Assembly: GCA_035048495.1 (NCBI GenBank)
Contig: CM068552.1
Location: 21,082,154 to 21,146,153, forward strand
Length of the DNA: 64,000 nucleotides
Direction of reading: 5' to 3'
Source of the DNA: Euptelea pleiosperma
Lineage: Eukaryota > Streptophyta > Magnoliopsida > Ranunculales > Eupteleaceae
Shown: positions 22,863 through 34,991 of the stretch, piece by piece
Layout: every line of letters begins with the position of its first letter
Numbering within the stretch: the stretch's first letter is position 1
Position numbers and translations under genes: made by a program
The notes under the pieces: generated by a model
Told to the model about the DNA's origin: nothing
Seen by the model: only the letters and a program-made list of their open reading frames with translations
The model's database searches: none

Positions 22863-23891
22863 TGTAATACCTCAAACTTTCAGCTAGGGGTATTATGATA
22901 ATTTGACCCTCATGGGATAATTTTGGCAGTTTGAACTTACTTTCATCCTTAGATATCCTATATTAAGTCATGTGTCAAGTTTGGTAGGATTCGGACAACT
23001 TTAAAAAAACTTGATATTTTTTAACTCACTTTTAGGGTTAATTTCCTGCTAAAAATAATGAAACAATAACTCATAGGGGACTTTCAGTACACTAGATGAG
23101 ATACTTGATCTAACAAGATAATAAAAATATTTTTGACCCCAGGCCCCGAAAACTTTCCAAAAATAACATGCTTACCTTATCTTAGGGTTAGAAACCCATC
23201 TCTCGAATTTCGGGTCATTCCGATGTCATCTTGACACTTTTCTGAGACTTTGAACATTTTTGTGAATTTTGTGTACTTAAATTATTTCATGTGATTTATG
23301 TGTGTGTGACATGTGTCAATACCTTATTGTATGAACTTTTAAATTTTATAATATAGATTATTTGAATTAATACATCATTGTTGTATATTATTATATAGTA
23401 TTGGATCCACATGTATTATATATATTAAATCACCACCTTTTTAGAGAATATGGCATAATTGTAGTTAATAAGTATTTAAATTATTAATATAAGTAATTGC
23501 ATAAATTATTGACCTATAATTGTGGGGTGGGCCCGTAGAGCTAATCTAGAGGCTCTTTGGACTTAAAAATAACCTTAAATGATGCCCAATGGATACATAT
23601 GGGTCTTGGGCCCATTTTTAACCCATGAGTAATTTAAAATATGAGCTTTTGAGGGTTGAGAAAGTCACCCTTTGAGAGTTACGAATTTCACCTAGAATAG
23701 AAACCCTAAATATTACTTCCTAACCTATTTAAGAAAGCCTTAAGGCTTGGGAGCTTTTACAAACCCTAAACCATCACTCACATATTTCTCCATCAAAAAT
23801 TTCTCATTCTCTCTCATTTTTCTATTCCTCTTCCTCTATTGAAGCACCTTCATTAAACCTCCACTAAAGAACATTTTCAAGCCTTAGAACA
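22863..23891 (+). repeat. 3' LTR of the chromovirus, first part
   Basis: Matches 17129-18150 closely. It is interrupted after TTAGAACA by a family X solo LTR. The second part continues at 26957. Confidence 0.9.
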
Positions 23892-23969
23892 TGAAACTCG
23901 AGTTTTTCCGTGTCGTCGAATCGGAAACCCCGGTTTCAACACATTTTTAATTGATCCAAGACTTTTAAC

Positions 23970-24414
23970 CTGTAGAATGAGCAATTTTGTATAGTGGCTC
24001 GTGTCGGATGTCGATTCGCACTCGGTATTAGTCGGGTTAGTGCAATAATGAATATAAAATGACAGAAAATTTGCAGAGAATGGAACATAATTTTATTCAA
24101 ATCAACTTCATTCAATTGAACATGTCTCTTACACTCAAGTAAAAATAACTAAATTATAAAGCATAAAAAAATAAATAAATAAATTAGAGAGAGAAAGAGA
24201 GAACTAGAGAGAGAAAGTAGTTTTTAGATGAAGAAAATAAATCTAGAGAGATGAAGGTAGGTAGAGAGAGAAAGAGGAAGAATTAGTGAAAAAGATAGAG
24301 AGAGAAAATGAGTTTTAAACAAAATAAGCCTAGAGAGAGAAAGAAAGTGAGAAAATATCCTAAAAACTAGAGAGATAAAAGAGACTAAGAGAGATCTTAA
24401 GGGAGAAGACTTAC
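23970..24414 (-). other. possible intron inside family X solo LTR
   Basis: Minus-strand donor CAATG|GTAAGT at 24414 and acceptor CATTCTACAG ending at 23970, 445 bp apart. The place and flanking words are the same as in the copies at 2175-2606, 7076-7590 and 59526-59940. Confidence 0.4.
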
Positions 24415-25325
24415 CATTGATGGTCAAGGCAGCAACCGAATGGTTGATGGAGCTGCAGGCATGCTGGTTTAGTGCACCCACGGCGAGGAGAGTAGTGGAG
24501 AAAACTAGCAGTCTGGTTGCTAAATGGTAGCAATTGGCAATTCGGTTGAGAAGGTGAGGGCTGTTGCTAGTAGGTGAGGCGCACCAGTCCAGGGGCATCA
24601 AAAATGGTGCACCTGCTGGTGGTGGGTCTTGAAGGGAGCACGTGGTGCACTTGCTTTGCAGAAATCGGCACTGATTTTGAACACCACCGTTTGGTGATGT
24701 AGATTTTGATCCGTGTGATGAAGATGCTTGCAGGGAGGCTTTAGATATCAGTGAAGACCGTGAGTTGTAGGTGAATGATCCACCAATGGAGGCGCCAAGG
24801 TTGAGTGCAGCGGTTGGGATTGGAGAGAGGTGGAAGATGCAGGCAAGGGTGGAGCGATTTGGTGGGCATTGCAAAACTGCAACGTGGAGGACTGAGGGTG
24901 GTTGCAGCAGCAACTCCCATCCACGAGATGAGAGTTGTAGGTGGTGATGTTGCCGTCCGGGCAACAAGGCTATGAAGAGAGTATGATGGAGAGGATTGGC
25001 GCTGGGTTGCGCACTAGCAACCGTGACCGATTGGTGCACTCGTGGAGAGAGGAGGGCAGACCTGCAACGTGAAATAGGTGCTGGTTCAGATGACCGGAAT
25101 AGATGGACTGGTGGAGTTGAACCAGTCCGCCGGAGGAAGGAGGCAGACTCCTTGTAGAACAAGAAGGAGAGGACGAAGAAGACGTGCAGAAGGAGGAGGC
25201 GCGTGGTGTGTGTAGCGACAGCAGCGGTGGAGAGGCCGTGAGCGACCGGAGTTGCAGTTTTACAACTCCGGCGTGAAGAAGGGAGGAGGAAGATGACCGG
25301 AGTTCTGCAACTCCGGTGTGCAAAC

Positions 25326-25620
25326 GAAGAAGAAGAAGAAGAAGAAGAAGAAGAAGAAGAAGAAGAAGAAAAAGAAGAAGAAGAAGAAAGGGAAGAAGTG
25401 GGGGAGAAAACTCACTGTTGCATGCTGTGAGTGAGGACGGTGGTGGAGCACGGTTCGCCGGCCGGAGTTGCAGACCTGCAACTCTAGCAAAAGAAAAAGA
25501 AGAAGAAGAAGAAGAAGAAGAAGGAGGAGAAGAAGAAGAAGAAGAAGAAGAAGAAGAAGAAGAAGAAGAAGAAGAAGGAAGAGAAGAAGAAGAAGAGGAA
25601 GAAGAAAGAGGAGGAGGAAG
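25326..25620 (+). repeat. (GAA)n/(AAG)n microsatellite, two tracts
   Basis: Tracts at about 25326-25390 and 25490-25620 separated by about 100 bp of LTR sequence. All long Arg-, Lys-, Glu-, Leu- and Ser-rich ORFs here are translations of this repeat. Confidence 0.95.
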
Positions 25621-26452
25621 AGGCGCTCCACTCCTCACCGGCGATGGCACGCCGGAGGAGAATAAGAAGAGAAAGGAGAGGGGAAGATGAGGAAAAAGGG
25701 CGTCCGAGCGGGGGCCCGAGGGGAGAGGACCTCGAAGGGTTTTTAACCCCTCTCCTCAAGTAGAAACCGTGGGTTTCTAAACTTAGAAACTCACGGTTTC
25801 TAAAAGAAAATTTTTTTATTATTATTTTATTTTTATTTTTATTTTTGAACTTGGGGGTTTGCGGGCTTGGGCTCGAGGTTTATGGGCCATTTGGCCATGA
25901 CCACTAGGCCAAGAGATGATGCCACGTGTTGGCCAGTGGTTGGCCAAACGGGAACGCTAAAACGTGGGCCCTGAGTGCATCGGCCATGGGCCAGAAGGTA
26001 GGTGAGTAGGATAGTGGGCCACTGGGCTCGATGGATGTGGACCTCTTACGAGGCTGCGGGTTTAGGGTGTGTTTGGTTGCCAGGGGAGAAAAATGCATTT
26101 TTCTTTCCTCGGAGATCGAGCTCTGCTCTCTCTCATCTACAATCAACCATAGGATCAACTGAGTTCTAGAGATTGAGATTTTACAATGGAGATCGGGTGG
26201 GTGATAGGATGGATGATCGAATGATCTGAGGCATGATCGGATGGTCGGATGCATAGAATTGATAGATCAGATGGTGATCTATAGAGATCCAATGGCCAGA
26301 TGGAAGATCCAACAGTCAGAAAGCTAAGGGAGATGAGACAGAGCCAATGGGCAGGAGTTCTGGGGTTAGGTCAATAGATTCGAGGACCGAGAGATGAAGA
26401 GAGAGAGAATAAGGAGAGATGAGAGAGAAAATATCAGAAAAAGTATTGGTAG

Positions 26453-26510
26453 AGGGTCATGAACCCTGGTTTTCAATTGTTCTTCACTTGAGCTTTGCCA
26501 GTAGAGCAGG
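26453..26510 (-). other. tRNA-like box A / box B module
   Basis: On the minus strand GCTCTACTGGCAAAGCTC is followed 25-30 bases later by GGGTTCATGACCC. Same position within the LTR as in other family X copies. Not a foldable complete tRNA. Confidence 0.4.
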
Positions 26511-26956
26511 CCATCATTTGATGTGGCTTTAAATGCTTTGGTCCTTCTCTTGGTTATCAGCTCTCCCGCTCTCGTGATTCCTTGGGCCAGCTCTTCGATC
26601 CCCTTGTTCAGCCCGTAATAGGCTCATATCTTCTAGACATAGCCTATGGACTCTTTAAGCTTTGACAATGGGTTTTCATGATCCATGTGGGCCCACAAGT
26701 CTCGAGAATCATCCAATCAGGGTTTTCTGCGACAGAAGAAGCGCGTAATGAGACTTAATCAGAATGGCTTAATATCTAAACTTTTAAAAATGTGTTTAAT
26801 GCATGCAAATATACCATTTCGTCCAGAAAAGTATGTTCTACGCAATAAGATAGACTCTTACGTAGAAAAGTAGATAATTAGAGCAATTTTATGTAGGAGA
26901 GTGCGATAACGCTAAAATGATAATTGCTTAAAATAAGCACTTTTGAGCGAATATCA

Positions 26957-28924
26957 GAACACCCTCATCCCACCATAAAAAAAAAGAAATAGAAACCTAG
27001 CATTCAAACCTTCTCATCAACTTCTTAAACATAGTTAGAAATCAATGGCATTGGAGAACTCAAAGAGAACGTGGAGCTCCCTATCCACCATTAATTCAAG
27101 CTTCACAATACAAATATATTGTCTATTTAAGAGGTAGGTAACCCCTACTGTGCGTATCTTCTTTTATATATTTTGTTTTCTCTAAGTATGTTTATTATGG
27201 GTAGGAAGTGGTTGAATTATTGTTTTGAATTACTAACATGTGCTTCTATTTCTTTTTATCTTAATATTATACTGTTCTTTTCTTGCAACCCACTTCTTGT
27301 ATATTATCTTTTATTTGGAGGGAAGGATAGGGTGAAAACGTGCTGTGACCATGCACTAATGGAAACTACGGATAGTTCTCATTAGTGGATCGGTCATGAG
27401 AACACCTCTAGGTGAAAACGTTTTTGGCCTTAACCCTCCTCTCGTTATAGTTATTTTGACATTGATTTACACTATGCTTATCATGTTCATTGCGGGTTTA
27501 TGTGAGAGGAAGTTTATTATTTTTGTCGTTAAGAAAGAAGGGCTAGAAAACCCTAGGGTGAAAGCCCCCAAACAATTCTACATATGAGCCATAAGGCTGC
27601 TCCCAACGAGGGAAGGAGATGGAGACCCATTAGTGATTGAGTTATTGGGATGGGATGTCATCGCATTTTGCATACCTTGTTGACTATTCGTTGTATATTG
27701 ATTATTATGTTTTGCTTATTACATGCTCTATTCTATTATTACTTCCTATGATTATGCTTAGTTAACTTTATATGTGGATTAAGAGTGTCATGGGGTTACC
27801 CGTTGCACTACTGAGTTCGTTAGACTCACGATGTTTTGTGACACCGCACAGACGAGTTGGGCTTTAACCTGATGGATGACTCTTCGTGGGAAGTACCTGA
27901 CGACGAGGAGTACGAGGATGGTGATCATGGCGAGCCTTTGGAGGCATCGGAGGAGTTCTAGCTCTTTAAACTCTTTATTGATAAAAATTAGTTATCTTTG
28001 ATTTTGATTTTGAGCTTATTCTGGCCTAGCTTTGGGAATTTGTCCATTTTATCTTATGGATGATGCTTGGTTATTTTATTCGATAAATATAATGATTTGA
28101 TATTATATTTTTTATATGATGATAGTAGATTAGTGGTTAATAATGAAAAATCGACCCTTAATAGACCTAGACCTAGTTTTGGACTCGAGAGACTAAAAGC
28201 ACTAGAAATACCATATGAAATAGAACAGTAATTTTTGAACTGTAACGTATTTTTGGTAAGATAACTGATAGAATTTCTGAGTAGAAAGACTTTCGAAGGT
28301 CTGTCAGTTAACTTTCCAGGGATATAAATGGTTTTCATTGATTCTTTCTATATAGAAAGTTATGGCCAAAACACTAACTGTAGTACGAACTAATGTATTC
28401 TAAACCCAAGCCAAATAGGCCTAGTTTCGACCCTTTATATGGAATCTTTGAGCTCTGACCTCAATATGAGAGTTGTAGCCAACTCAGAGAGCTATCCAAT
28501 GGGCTTTGGAACAGCCAACAACGGACGAAACAATGGTGACCATTTTACTATAGCATTGTTCGGGTGCACTTTAAGGACAGAAAAAATGGGAGGATATTTT
28601 ATTTTCTCCGTTTGACCTAATTTTTGGTTTGAGACTTTCTTATATATAGTGGGTTAATGCCATATAGTTTAAAAATAAAAAATAATTAAGTTAGTATTTT
28701 TCCTATAATTAATTCCATAATTTATTCTAGAGTCTAATTACCAAAATCTGTTGAATCACTTAATGAATTATGGTATAGGTTGACTTGTTTGAGGATGGAT
28801 CTTAGTAGTTTAGAGTTACACTTGAACCATTAGGATGCATTCATAGATCACCTCTAGGTTCGGGTATGAGGTTGACCCATGGATTTTCGGGTCGGATCTA
28901 GATACCCGAATTTGGGGCGTGATA
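26957..28924 (+). repeat. 3' LTR of the chromovirus, second part
   Basis: Resumes with the duplicated GAACA, then matches 18157-20103. It ends GGGGCGTGATA where the expected CA has become TA, followed by the target duplication CAAAC (28925-28929). Confidence 0.9.
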
Positions 28925-28929
28925 CAAAC

Positions 28930-30211
28930 AATCACACAAAATACGAGATTTTATGTGGAAACCTTAGCCAAGGAAAACCACGGAACCACGTCCAGATGGA
29001 AAGTATCACTGACTGAAAAGTTAAAAGAAACAAAGGTTACCTACATAGCACCGTTGCAAATACAGCTACCAACCTTAGCCAAGGCTTACTGTCGATGCGT
29101 CCACGTCCTCTGAATCAATGCTACGAGTCCACGCGTGCCCTCATAGCCAAGAAGCCTTATCCGCTTGTTCAATTTGGTATACCACAAACCTACCATCGAT
29201 CAGCCACTCCGATCTTAATTCTCAACACTCCAGCCTTTGTAGGAGGTGAAGGATTCAGTACACCCTGAACCCTAGGTTGCTCAATGGTGTTGAGTCACAC
29301 TGGTATACTCAGGCTACTAGGTCAAATATCTAAGTGGAAGACCTAAGTTGAGTAATGGATCAAACTCTTGGCTTTGATCAAGAAGATGAACAAGCTCACA
29401 AGATTTTTATGAGAACTAAAAAGCTTCTTGCTCTTCCAATGGACACTTTAATAAATAAACATTTCTTCTCTCTATTCAATGTGTATAGATGTGTGTTTAG
29501 AGAAGGCATAGAAGGGTTATATTTTTAGAATTCATAACCCTGAGCCTTTTAGAATGTGGGAGAGTAGAAATTAGAATTTTGGATCTGAGAAAGACTCAAT
29601 CCACGTGAAGTGTACTCTGGGTCCAATCGATTGGCCTTATAGAGGATGGGTTTTTTCCTTCTTAAATCCAATCGATTGTTCATAGTCCAATCGATCGGAC
29701 TTAAATAAGTTTCTGTCCCGTTATCTCCAATCGATTTAACAAAGGTCTCCAATCGATTGGGCTTTGATTAAGCTTTGTCTTGTAGACTCCAATCGATTTA
29801 ATAGAGGTCTCCAATCGATTGGGCTTTGTCCAATCGATTTGCCCAAATAGTCCAATCGATTGGACTTTCCCAAAAGTCAATAACATTGACTTAGACTCGG
29901 GTCTGTCCAATGACTAGGTTTGACCATTATATTTTATTCATTTAAACCTGTTCCAATGGCCACTAAGTCACTTACCTTCCTAAGCGAGCGTACACGATCT
30001 ATAACCAACAAATTAATGGGCAGTTAGTCAGATGACTCCTGTCGTCAACCGTCTGATTCTTGTTGTCTCTGTCTTCTAGTATTCACGTAATCGATGAAGT
30101 ATGCATACCATGACATCTCCACACTACACTGGTGCTCGTAGAAACGGTTACATGAATGTTTTATGTCATACAGAATCTTTGTTAAACTAGAATATGAAAA
30201 TATTCTTTATA
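28930..30211 (-). repeat. 5' LTR of the SIRE-like element, second part
   Basis: Continues 16892-17128 after the chromovirus. It matches 12705-13986, including the ATCGAT palindrome cluster (29618-29865). It ends at 30211 (TATA in place of TACA), followed by GTTTC, the presumed target duplication. Short ORFs at 29549-29910 only translate this repeat cluster. Confidence 0.85.
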
Positions 30212-30216
30212 GTTTC

Positions 30217-30618
30217 TTCTTGGGGTACTTGGCTCTTTTTCTCTCTTGATCTTCTCTTAGATATTTTCGACTCTCTAGCTCTTCCAGCATTTGGCATGTA
30301 TCTTCTTATCCTTAGCCTGTTGGCTCTTGAGCTTTGGTCCTAGACTCTGGTAGTCATTTGTGGGCCCGCATTCCATAGAAATCGTCTGATTGGTGTTTCT
30401 ACAATAGAAAAAACACTTAATCAAAATAGCTTTACATCTTGACTTCCCAAAATGTATTTAATTTATACAAATAGTCAATTTTTGTCTAAAGAATGTGTTC
30501 TACGCAATAGAAAAAACTCTTACGTTGAAAAGTCGACGAAAAGAGAAGTTTTAAGTGGGAGAATGTGATACCGCAAAAAGGATAGTGGCTTAAAATAAGC
30601 ACTTTTGAGCGAATATCA
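30217..30618 (-). repeat. family X LTR, 5' part, continuation of 11071-12514
   Basis: Carries the LTR start (TGATATTCGCTCAAAAGTGC at 30618 on the minus strand) and the conserved first 400 bp, including the TACGCAATA and GCACTTAATCA words shared with 3400-3684, 26700-26956 and 61278-61500. Together with 11071-12514 it forms one LTR of about 1.84 kb. Confidence 0.8.
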
Positions 30619-32720
30619 CAATCTCCAACCAGCATATTGCAAATCCTTCGCAATTAGTGTGAAAGAAGAGGAGAGAGATCATGTCCTTACCAAGATGGAT
30701 CGGTCCTGATTTAATGAGATTGGCCAAGTGATGGGGAGTAGGGAGCATGTCCTGCCGCGTAGATGAGGGTTTGCAAACGGTCTCAAGGAGGAGACCAAGA
30801 GGTCGTGGAGAAGGTGGTCTGCAAGTTGTCATGGCAGAGAACAACCGGTGAAGATGTTTGCATGTTGATGGTGAACGGTGATGGAGGTAGCAGCTTGAGA
30901 GGACGGTGTGGTGAAGTGAGTGGTATACGACCTCCTTTCTTCTTCTTCTCCTCTTTTCTCTTTTTTTTTCTTTTTCTTTTTCTTTGAGAAAAGTCTAGAG
31001 AGAGGTTATGTAGGGATGGCTTAGAGATGAGAGATGAAGTGAAATGAGGATGAGACGTGGTAGCTTTAGGTGGAGAAGGAAGTGGACGGTGTTGCACACT
31101 GGTTTTTTGTGCAACCAGTGAGGTGTGCTACGTGGATTCAAGATCGTGAAGGGATGGAGGAGGAGGACAACCTCCTGGAGGAAGTAGAAACCCGGAGATA
31201 GACCAACAATTGGGATGGTGAGCAGTGGTAGTTCATTGGCCAGAACTAGAGAAAACCTTTAGGAGCTGCCTGTCATGGTTGGAAGAAGGGGAGATTGTAG
31301 GCCATGATTTTGTAGGTTCACCAGCCGACCAAGAAGACCATGTAGATGACCTATATTGCAGATTTTGAAGGGCAGCAATGGTGGACGCATGGCCTGGTGG
31401 AGCTGCTGCTACGAAGGAGATGATGGTGGCGAGCTAACCGGTGGTGGAGTGTGGTGGTTGATTGTGGAAATCGAAGTTACAGGTTGCAGGCAATGCATGT
31501 GGAGACCAGTCTGGCCAGCAAGGTAAGATGTTAGCAGGTCAGCAAGGGGGTATCCACCTTCTTGAAACTTGAGATGCAGGAGAGGGATAGGTTTGAGCGG
31601 AAGAGGGTTCGGCTTCGTGAGAGAATGAGAGAGAGGTCACCGTGTAGGAGAGCAAAAAGAGGAGAGATTAGGACGGTAGAGAGAGAGTGAATAAAGGGTG
31701 AAGGGATTAGGGTTTGTGGGATGAGAGGTAGGGACGTGTAGTAATGAGAAGATGTTTTTTTTTATTTTCTCTTGCTCCTTTATAGGCTGGACCTCCAACA
31801 AAAAAATCGTCCACATGCTTTCCTTTTTTGAGAAATTCTTACCTCTTTCTTTGTACAAAGCTTTCCAAGTTTCTTTTCTTTTGTTAAAAACCATTCTTTG
31901 TTTATTCAAAACCACTCAACTTGTTTTCCTAAACTAGAAAACCTCAAAAATGCTTTCCTTTTCTTAAAAATGTTCAGCAATATAACAAGAATGAGATTTC
32001 ACTCTCCTTTGGTTTGGTTCATCAATACTCCAAGTAATCAACGTTGCTGACCAACCCCTTTACTTTCCAAAATATGAAAACAAATATCTTTTCTTACCCA
32101 CAAATTCCAATGCATTTCCTTTTTGTAGAAAATTCTCCTTTAATACTTTGTCCTTTTAAAAATGTTGAGAGAACTCTCCCAAAAAGAATATCTTTTGAAT
32201 TTTCAAAGATGATTTCACAAATATTTTAAATTAATTTCCTTCTTTGTAAAATCGTCTCGCACATGTCTCATGGGCCCAAGTACCTATGCTACTTTGTTGG
32301 ACATGGGATGATGGGAGATCAGAAGGCTACGATGAGAGATAATAATGATTGGGTTTCAAAAGTGGAGATCAAAGATCGAGATGGGTAGATCGTCTGGCGA
32401 TCAGATGGTTAATGGTGTGATTATGGGGATCTAATGGTTGAACAGATGGATGGGAAGATGGGTGATCGGACAGAGGAAATGTTAGTGAGAAATGGGTGAT
32501 GATGATTGGCCTAAGGAAGTCACAATATATATAGAATAATGGTAAATGGAGAGAGGATCGGATGGTTGAACTTGAGATGAAAGAGAGAATTAAAGTTTAG
32601 AGAGAGGAGAGAGAAAATAATACAAAATAAAGAAAAAATGCTAGTAGAGGGTCTTGAACCCTAGGTTTTGACTTGGTCTTCCGCAAGTTTCAGCAACTGA
32701 GCACGCCTTCAGGGGTCCTT
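30619..32720 (-). repeat. family X LTR fragment lacking both ends
   Basis: On the minus strand it shows the U3 interior, the tRNA-like module (32646-32706) and a splice-donor-like GGTAAGG (GT at 30690-30689), but neither conserved LTR end. It abuts the complete LTR start at 30618, so two X LTR copies lie next to each other. Stretches with no other features: 30700-32600. Confidence 0.65.
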
Positions 32721-33032
32721 CAAACTTTGCAGGTCACACCATTGGTAACGCGAAAAGATCCACTGGTCTAGGGGACCTTCAATCCAACCCACATTAGCCC
32801 CTTGGTTAGTTGGTTAAGGGTGGTTAACAAAGGGTACGTGTCAAACATTTTTGGCTGGGGGACCTTCAAACTGGCATCCATGGGAAAAATTTTAGAATGC
32901 ACCATAAAAAATTGATGACGCAATCAGAACAACAATTAGAAGTTGGACCCACATGAGAAAATTCCAAATATTCCTTACCCGTACTTTTTCAAATGCGCCA
33001 AAAAAAGTCTTCTCCAAACCATACCCATTAGG
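32721..33032. other. unassigned non-coding DNA
   Basis: Short spacer between the LTR fragment and the MITE. The word GGGGACCTTCAA(A/T)C recurs at about 32778 and 32858, and GGGGTCCTTCAAAC at 32714. I see no gene. Confidence 0.4.
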
Positions 33033-33775
33033 GAGTAAAACTTGGCTGACCGGCGTGACCACTCACAATATGAGCCACATGGCACATTTTTAGAGGACAC
33101 TCACTGTTTTGGAAAATCTTTAGGTGGAACTGCAAACCAAAAATCATCCTTATTAGTGATTTCTAAACATTAGATTGGAGTCATTTTTATGGGTTGATTT
33201 TAACCATGGGAATTTAAGGATTATTGACCATTATTTGAGGTACAGTATCGAAAAGGTTTGAAATAACTGATCAGGCTGAGTCCACTTAGGGATTTGGCCA
33301 AAAATCCATACAGTCAACATCCTCTGAAAAATGTGCCACGGCTAATATTGTAGGCGGTCACGGCTTCATTGACTATCCCCAGTTAGTCAAGTATTGCCCG
33401 GGTATCTTTTTTGGTCAATACTCAATACATGGAGGTCACTTGGCTGACTAGAGATGGTTTGCGAATACCGTGACCGCTCACAATATGAAACACGTGGCAC
33501 ATTTTTAGAGGATGCTGACTATATGTATGTTTAGCTAGTCCCTAGGTGGGACCTACAAACCAAAAATCAGCCTGACTAGTGATATCAAACCTTTCAATCT
33601 TGGTTACAATGCTCAAATTCCTACCGATTAAATCAATCCCAAGAAAATGAATCCAATCTAACGCTTAAAAATCGCTAAACAAGTTGATTTTTGTTTGTAG
33701 ATCCACCTAGGTAATGGCCAAAGTGCCAAACATCCACACGGTCAGTGTTCGTCGCCGGTCAGCCAAGTTTTACTC
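33033..33775. mobile_element. hairpin MITE, Mutator-like (GAGTAAAACTT ends)
   Basis: Terminal inverted repeats begin GAGTAAAACTTGGCTGACCG and are repeated in inverse at 33750-33775. The inside holds several direct and inverted copies of the CCATACGGTC ... GCCACGTGGC module. The same GAGTAAA(A/G)CTT terminus is found in the element at 39985, which has a 9-bp target duplication. No duplication is recognisable here. No coding capacity. Confidence 0.7.
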
Positions 33776-33847
33776 CTCTCTTTGTTTGAGTAGTTCTACT
33801 CCACACAAAAATTTTGCTTTGCGAAATACGACATGCATTAATAAAAA

Positions 33848-34927
33848 GGAAATTTTGTACTACCCCCTTGTGATATCGTCGATATTTGCACTACCCCCTG
33901 GTGGTTTCACTTTGTTGCGTTTCCCCCTTTTACCGCAACTTTTCTTCGTTGACCTTAACGGTTTGTCTAACTTTTGTTCTCAAGACCAAAATGCCATTTC
34001 TTTTTAAAATTACGAAAAGATATGTTGCCTTTCAAAACTACCAGACACTCATTAATGTGGGTGTACTTCTATTTTAACCCCCTATCATTGACACATGGTC
34101 TCACCACTTGGATCATTTATTATAGACAAACAATTCATATTTTCTTACAGGAAAAAGAATCAACCATCCATCAAGTGACCAACAAAATTTTGTCATGTGT
34201 AGACTAATAGAACTTATATTTTTGGTGGTTTCTAACCATTGGATTTTAGTTGTTTTCATGAAAACCCATGTACGTGGCACATTCTTGGATACCACTTACC
34301 GTATGGATGTTCGACCCTTCCCTAAGTGGACCCACATACCAAAAGTAAGTATGATTAGTGATTTTTAAGTGTAAGATTCCAGTCATATTGAAATCACTAA
34401 TCAGGCTGATTTTGGGTATGTAGGCCCACCTAGGGGTGGGCCAATCATCCATAAGGTCAGTGGTCTCTAGATGTCTACCCTCATATCGAAGGTAGGAACA
34501 TCAATCACCATGGCACCAAGCACCAGCGTCGTCGTTTTCAATGTTGATGAGGAGCCACCATATGGGACAAATATAGTCTGCAACCATTTGCAGACTAAAA
34601 AGTATGCAAACATGGAATCCCTGTCATAAGAGACAAAACAAAGAAAAAGTTAATCAAAAGTAAGTTGTACTTTTGACCACATGGCAAAAGAGGGAGTGTT
34701 TTAAATTGAAGAGATGGGGTACGGCGTAATAATGGCAGACTGTAAGTGTGGTTGGCATTTTCGTAATTTTAAAAAGAAATGGCATTTTGGTCTTGAGAAC
34801 AAAAGTTAGATCGACCGTTTAAGGTGAATGAAAAAAAGTTGCGGTCAAAGGGGGAAACGTAACAAAGTGAAACCACCGAGGGTAGTGCAAATATCGACGA
34901 TTTCACAGGGGTAGTACAAAATTTCCC
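33848..34927. mobile_element. long-TIR non-autonomous Mutator-like element
   Basis: About 175-bp terminal inverted repeats starting GGAAATTTTGTACTACCCCC (left) and inverse on the right. Flanked by TAATAAAAA (33839-33847) and TGATAAAAA (34928-34936), a 9-bp target duplication with one mismatch, the size typical of Mutator-like elements. Length 1080 bp. The inside has a smaller hairpin (about 34268-34475) with the shared MITE module. The ORFs found are TIR translations. No transposase. Confidence 0.8.
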
Positions 34928-34991
34928 TGATAAAAATTCAATAATTTAGGTACCTTTTTTTTTTTTGTAATTAAGCTCATACATTAGACAA

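Larger units (their letters stand above)
23892..26956 (-). repeat. family X solo LTR (3065 bp) inside the chromovirus 3' LTR
   Basis: On the minus strand starts TGATATTCGCTC (26956) and ends CTCGAGTTTCA (23892). Perfect 5-bp target duplication GAACA at 23887-23891 and 26957-26961. No internal region remains, so the element was lost by LTR-LTR recombination. This copy defines full-length boundaries for family X. It contains two (GAA)n tracts, a tRNA-like module and a possible intron. Long ORFs of 312 and 226 codons on its sense strand are serine/proline-rich low-complexity reading through LTR sequence and are not called as genes. Confidence 0.92.
17129..28924 (+). mobile_element. Del/Tekay-type chromovirus, deleted, with solo LTR inside its 3' LTR
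   Basis: 5' LTR 17129-20103, PBS 20107-20121, decayed pol, PPT 22849-22860, 3' LTR 22863-28924. The target duplication CAAAC is perfect (17124-17128 and 28925-28929). Removing the 3065-bp guest and its 5-bp duplication leaves about 2.99 kb for the 3' LTR, close to 2975 bp for the 5' LTR. Gag, the protease catalytic loop and the RT core are missing. The integrase C-terminus ends in a chromodomain-like tail, which places it among chromoviruses. Confidence 0.9.
12515..30211 (-). mobile_element. SIRE-like Ty1/copia element, internally deleted, with nested insertions
   Basis: On the minus strand: 5' LTR (30211 to 16892, split by a chromovirus), PBS, shrunken gag, long 3' non-coding region with purine tracts, PPT and 3' LTR (13986 to 12515). 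LTR lengths without the guest are about 1.52 and 1.47 kb. The protease, integrase, RT and RNase H are missing; the internal region is only 2.9 kb. Flanks GTCTC/GTTTC are consistent with a 5-bp target duplication. SIRE/Maximus-type placement rests on the coiled-coil gag and long purine-rich 3' region. Confidence 0.8.

Noticed and set aside
24224..25162. 312-codon ORF on the minus strand, the longest in the window
   Set aside because: Lies wholly inside the family X solo LTR, is Ser/Pro/Leu-rich without domains, crosses the possible intron donor, and other X copies do not keep the frame.
25260..25759. Long Arg-, Lys-, Glu-, Leu- and Ser-rich ORFs on both strands
   Set aside because: Pure translations of the (GAA)n microsatellite.
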